Below are positions 61,185 to 64,000 of a DNA stretch of 64,000 bases, one piece after another; position 1 is the first letter of the stretch, and each line of letters begins with the position of its first letter. Origin of the DNA: Irpex lacteus (Eukaryota; Basidiomycota; Agaricomycetes; Polyporales; Irpicaceae); the NCBI GenBank assembly GCA_001986395.2, contig MQVO02000011.1, positions 620,001 to 684,000 of the forward strand, read 5' to 3'. The notes beneath the pieces are model-generated. The model was not told the DNA's origin. It ran no database searches and saw only the letters and a program-made list of their open reading frames with translations. Position numbers and translations under genes: made by a program.

Positions 61185-63724
61185 TCACACGCCAACCTCC
61201 CTCTTCGAAATCGCCAACCGCGCAGCCAACTCCTCCAACCCTCCAAGTCCACGGTGTCCACCATAAACACCCGCGCCGTTACCATTACTGCTGCGAATGG
61301 CACTAGCGGGCTTCCATGTACCAGATACAATCTCGTCCGCTTTGACTTCATCTTCTTCTTGACGCTCCTCGCCGTCCATCTGCCAGATACTCAACGCCCC
61401 TCCGCCTCGAACACTGGCGACGGACCCGCTCGAGTTGCTCCGCGAGACGTACGCCCCGTTGCCGTTAGTGGCTGAGCTGGTGTTACGCGAGAGACGAGGA
61501 GGACGCCCGATGACGCCTGGTCCTTGCTGCTGTTGCTGTCCCACCGACGGCGCGGAAGGGAGTCCACCGTTACCAGTACCACGAGGACCGAGAGAGACCT
61601 GCGACGGGAACAAGCTCAACGAGCTTTCGTGCTCGAACGGCGCTGGCGTGAAATGCTCGTACGAAGGCGTAGATGGAGCGCCGCTGACGTGATGACGAGG
61701 ATGGGGGTAATGAGGGTGGTCGAAGGCAAGCGAGGACGGCGAGTCGAACTCGTCGAGGGACCATGACGACTCCGAGGTGCTCGTACTCGGGCTCGAATGG
61801 ATAGAGTGCGACGCACGAGGTCCGTTCGGGTTCGAGTTCGCGTTGTTGTTGACGCGATGAGAGTTCGAGTTGCTGTCGGTAGAGTACGACCCCTGCACCT
61901 TGACCATATCCTGCAAGAACCCAGGCAAAAGACTTGGCGCGCTAGGCGTGATACCGGTATCCCCGCCAGCTGCATTCACACCGAGGTTCTGCTCCTCCTC
62001 AGCGAACGCGAAGCCATGTCCCGACGAAGATGTGGGCGAGGGCACCTGCGAGCCGTGGCTCCTCGTAGAGGACGTGCCCGTCGGGCTCCTTTGTGCGCCG
62101 TACCCTCCATACCCACCACCGACGAACCCGTTCTGCGAGTACTGAGCCTGAGCAGGGTGGGTGTGGGTCTGCGAGGCAGTCTGGTAGATCGCGGTAGCGC
62201 TGCGATGATGATGCAGCCCCATCCTCGGCGGCTGAACCTCCTCGCGCAGAGCACCGTCGAACTGGTACTGAAGCTGATGTTCGGAGCGGAGCAAGCCACG
62301 CAAATCGTTCTGCGATCGAGCCCTCGCTGCGGCGCTGCCGTTCAGAGTAGGGACAGGGGCAGGTGTGGTCGGTCCGCTGCCGCCCATTCCGCCATACTGG
62401 GGAGGAAGAGGATAGTTCTGAGAGTACCCGACGAAGGGTGAACCGGGTTGGTGGTGGGTGTTGAGAGGTGCGCTCGCACGTCTGTGCAGATGCGGAGGAA
62501 GCTGCTGCGATTGGTGCTGGTTCCCGATTCCGAACTGCTGATGCTGCTGGCTCAACGGCGAGGGTTGCTGGTGTGAACCAGAGGAGTTGAACTGTTGGAG
62601 AGGGAGTGGAAGTGGCGAGATCGGGTCGTTGACCTGGTTCAAGACGTTTGTCAACAGCGCGATCCGCTCGGCTTGCACAGCTTGCGAGATCGAGTCGCCA
62701 TTGCCTTCCGCATCTGTATAATTAGATTAGTTTATCGTTGCGCAGATGGAAAGGTACAACAATGACGTGGAGACAAACAAATGAAACGCGAAGTGTAAAG
62801 CGTACGAACGGAAGGGACAGAGTCAGAGGATTAAGGGACGAGGAATGTTAGGTACGATCAACGTAATAAAGTGCGAAAGGTTGATAAAGTGTTCCGTGTG
62901 CCGTGTGGTGGTCGCCGTGTCGAGGGCTCGGGTGGGAAGCCATTAATGAGATCAAGGGTCGATGGCTTGGTAGCTCGGATCGGAGTGGCGGAGGTGAAGA
63001 AGGGGAAGAAGAGCGGACACAAGGAAGGGAAGACGAAAGACGAGCGACAGGACGAAACTCACAGGGATAGCACGTCTGGCAGACCTTTCTACGCCTCCAG
63101 TTCAGGTAATTGCACTTTGAACATGTCCAATCTCCAGGCTGCTTCTCCGCAGCGCCTTTGTTGCCCGTGTTGATAATGGGCGGGTACTGAAAAACATACG
63201 TTAGCCAAAGTAGCAATAAACAAAGAAAACTGAGCACGCACCTGGACGACGACAGACCCCGTAGGCCTGATCTGACCCCTCTCCGGGAGTGGCTCGTTAT
63301 CGGGCCAGTACATTACACAGGGGTTGAGCGGGTCCACCGAGATATTTCTGACGCGTCCACCGCTAGCCAGAGCATGTCCACTGGGGGTGAGTAGGGGGTA
63401 GGATGGCGCAGGTGGTTTAGCGGGGATGTGATTAGGAGGGAAGCCGGGGTCGCGAGGAGAGTGCATCGGGCCGTTTGTGGCGTCCATCGGGGGCGGCGGG
63501 GGAGGATAGGGGCGAGTGCGCTGGGGCGGGGGAGTCGCGGCGGGAGCGTTGAAGCGGGGCGCTGTGGTGGTGGTGGGCGGGAGAGCAGCGGGGTGGGCGC
63601 TGTGCTGGTCGATGCCCATGGCCTGTTGGGGCGCGGTGGGACCAGTCGGGAGACCATTCGGGAGACCATTCGGGAAGTGCGCCTGCTGCGAGTGACGAGG
63701 ACTGCCGCATCCGTAGCAGACCAT
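61185..63724 (-). CDS. RanBP2-type zinc-finger protein, probable RNA-binding
   Basis: Three exons (63242-63724, 63063-63186, 61185-62713) total 2136 nt, 711 aa. Translation should begin at the ATG at 63724 (MVCYGCGSPRHSQQ); upstream only a TTG extends the frame. One RanBP2-type finger, DWTCSKCNYLNWRRRKVCQTC, has Cys 183, 186, 197 and 200 and the W and N of the consensus. Such fingers bind single-stranded RNA (GGU-like) or ubiquitin. The preceding half is Pro-rich with an internal motif VSVDPLNP-like (NISVDPLNPCVMYWPDNEP). The rest is low-complexity Gln/Ser/Asn/Gly-rich sequence, prone to condensation. The N-terminal CYGCG could be half of a second zinc knuckle. The specific function is unknown. 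Confidence 0.85.
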
Positions 63725-64000
63725 GTTGCGACTATTCAGTGGTTTGACGTGCGACAAAGCAGAGACAAAAGAGAAGCGGGTCGTCAGCGAGAGTTAAGCG
63801 AAGAAGCACAGCGACGTGACGTGAGCCGAAGCAAGAACCGCAGTGTACACACAGAAGCACAACCGAGGATCCTTTTCTCGAAAGCGAGAGAGAAGAGCAG
63901 AAAAAAGGTCGGAAAGGGGGCAGCTGCCTTGCCCTCTTTATGAACACCGTGTCCACGGCGGCGGCGGGCCAAAAAACAATGGAGATCTCTCAGATCTCTC
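63725..64000 (-). promoter_or_regulatory. Upstream region of the zinc-finger gene
   Basis: Right-edge sequence preceding the start at 63724 on the minus strand. It should contain the 5' UTR and core promoter. No TATA box is clear. Confidence 0.4.

Noticed and set aside
1..64000. CRISPR arrays, operons, ribosome binding sites, prophage or insertion sequences
   Set aside because: Spliceosomal introns throughout show nuclear fungal DNA; no such prokaryotic signals were found.

Overview
The window is nuclear DNA of a filamentous basidiomycete, most likely an Agaricomycete. Genes are split by many introns of about 50-70 nt with GT..AG ends and CTRAY-like branch sites. It carries a DUF6534 multi-pass protein and fungal A-T-R synthetase-like genes, next to conserved genes for tuberin (TSC2), a Yen1/GEN1 resolvase, the kinetochore subunit Nsl1/Mis14 and a polyamine/drug-type MFS transporter. 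All gene models were spliced by hand. For ATR1, MT1, MT2, TSC2, YEN1, NSL1, the repeat-exon gene, the MFS gene and the zinc-finger gene the exon lengths sum to a multiple of three and stay open throughout.

Region 1 (1-39,050) is an accessory, secondary-metabolism-like region. It holds three A-T-R reductases (ATR1 plus strand, ATR2 and ATR3 minus strand), three Trt5/AusD-like methyltransferases (MT1-MT3) and a fourth relic, three GMC flavo-oxidoreductases (two secreted-type paralogues and one without signal peptide), a DUF6534 membrane protein and a tRNA-like gene. ATR2/ATR3, MT1/MT2/MT3 and GMC1/GMC3 are paralogues, so the region looks built by repeated duplication of an acid-reductase + methyltransferase + oxidase set. 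The inferred chemistry is reduction of a carboxylic acid to an aldehyde, methylation and FAD-dependent oxidation. No PKS, terpene cyclase or P450 is seen in the window. GMC3 is broken by a nested pair of Mutator-like MITEs with perfect 9-bp target duplications.

Region 2 (39,657-50,832) is a compact housekeeping block: tuberin, then convergently a Yen1/GEN1 flap-family resolvase, then divergently, over a 271-bp spacer, Nsl1/Mis14. The resolvase introns are long and strongly polypurine/polypyrimidine, with a 61-bp minisatellite and a 15-G run.

Region 3 (52,770-64,000) has a lineage-specific proline/SR-rich membrane protein with tandemly duplicated exon-intron units, one of whose introns has become coding; an MFS transporter; and a RanBP2-type zinc-finger protein.
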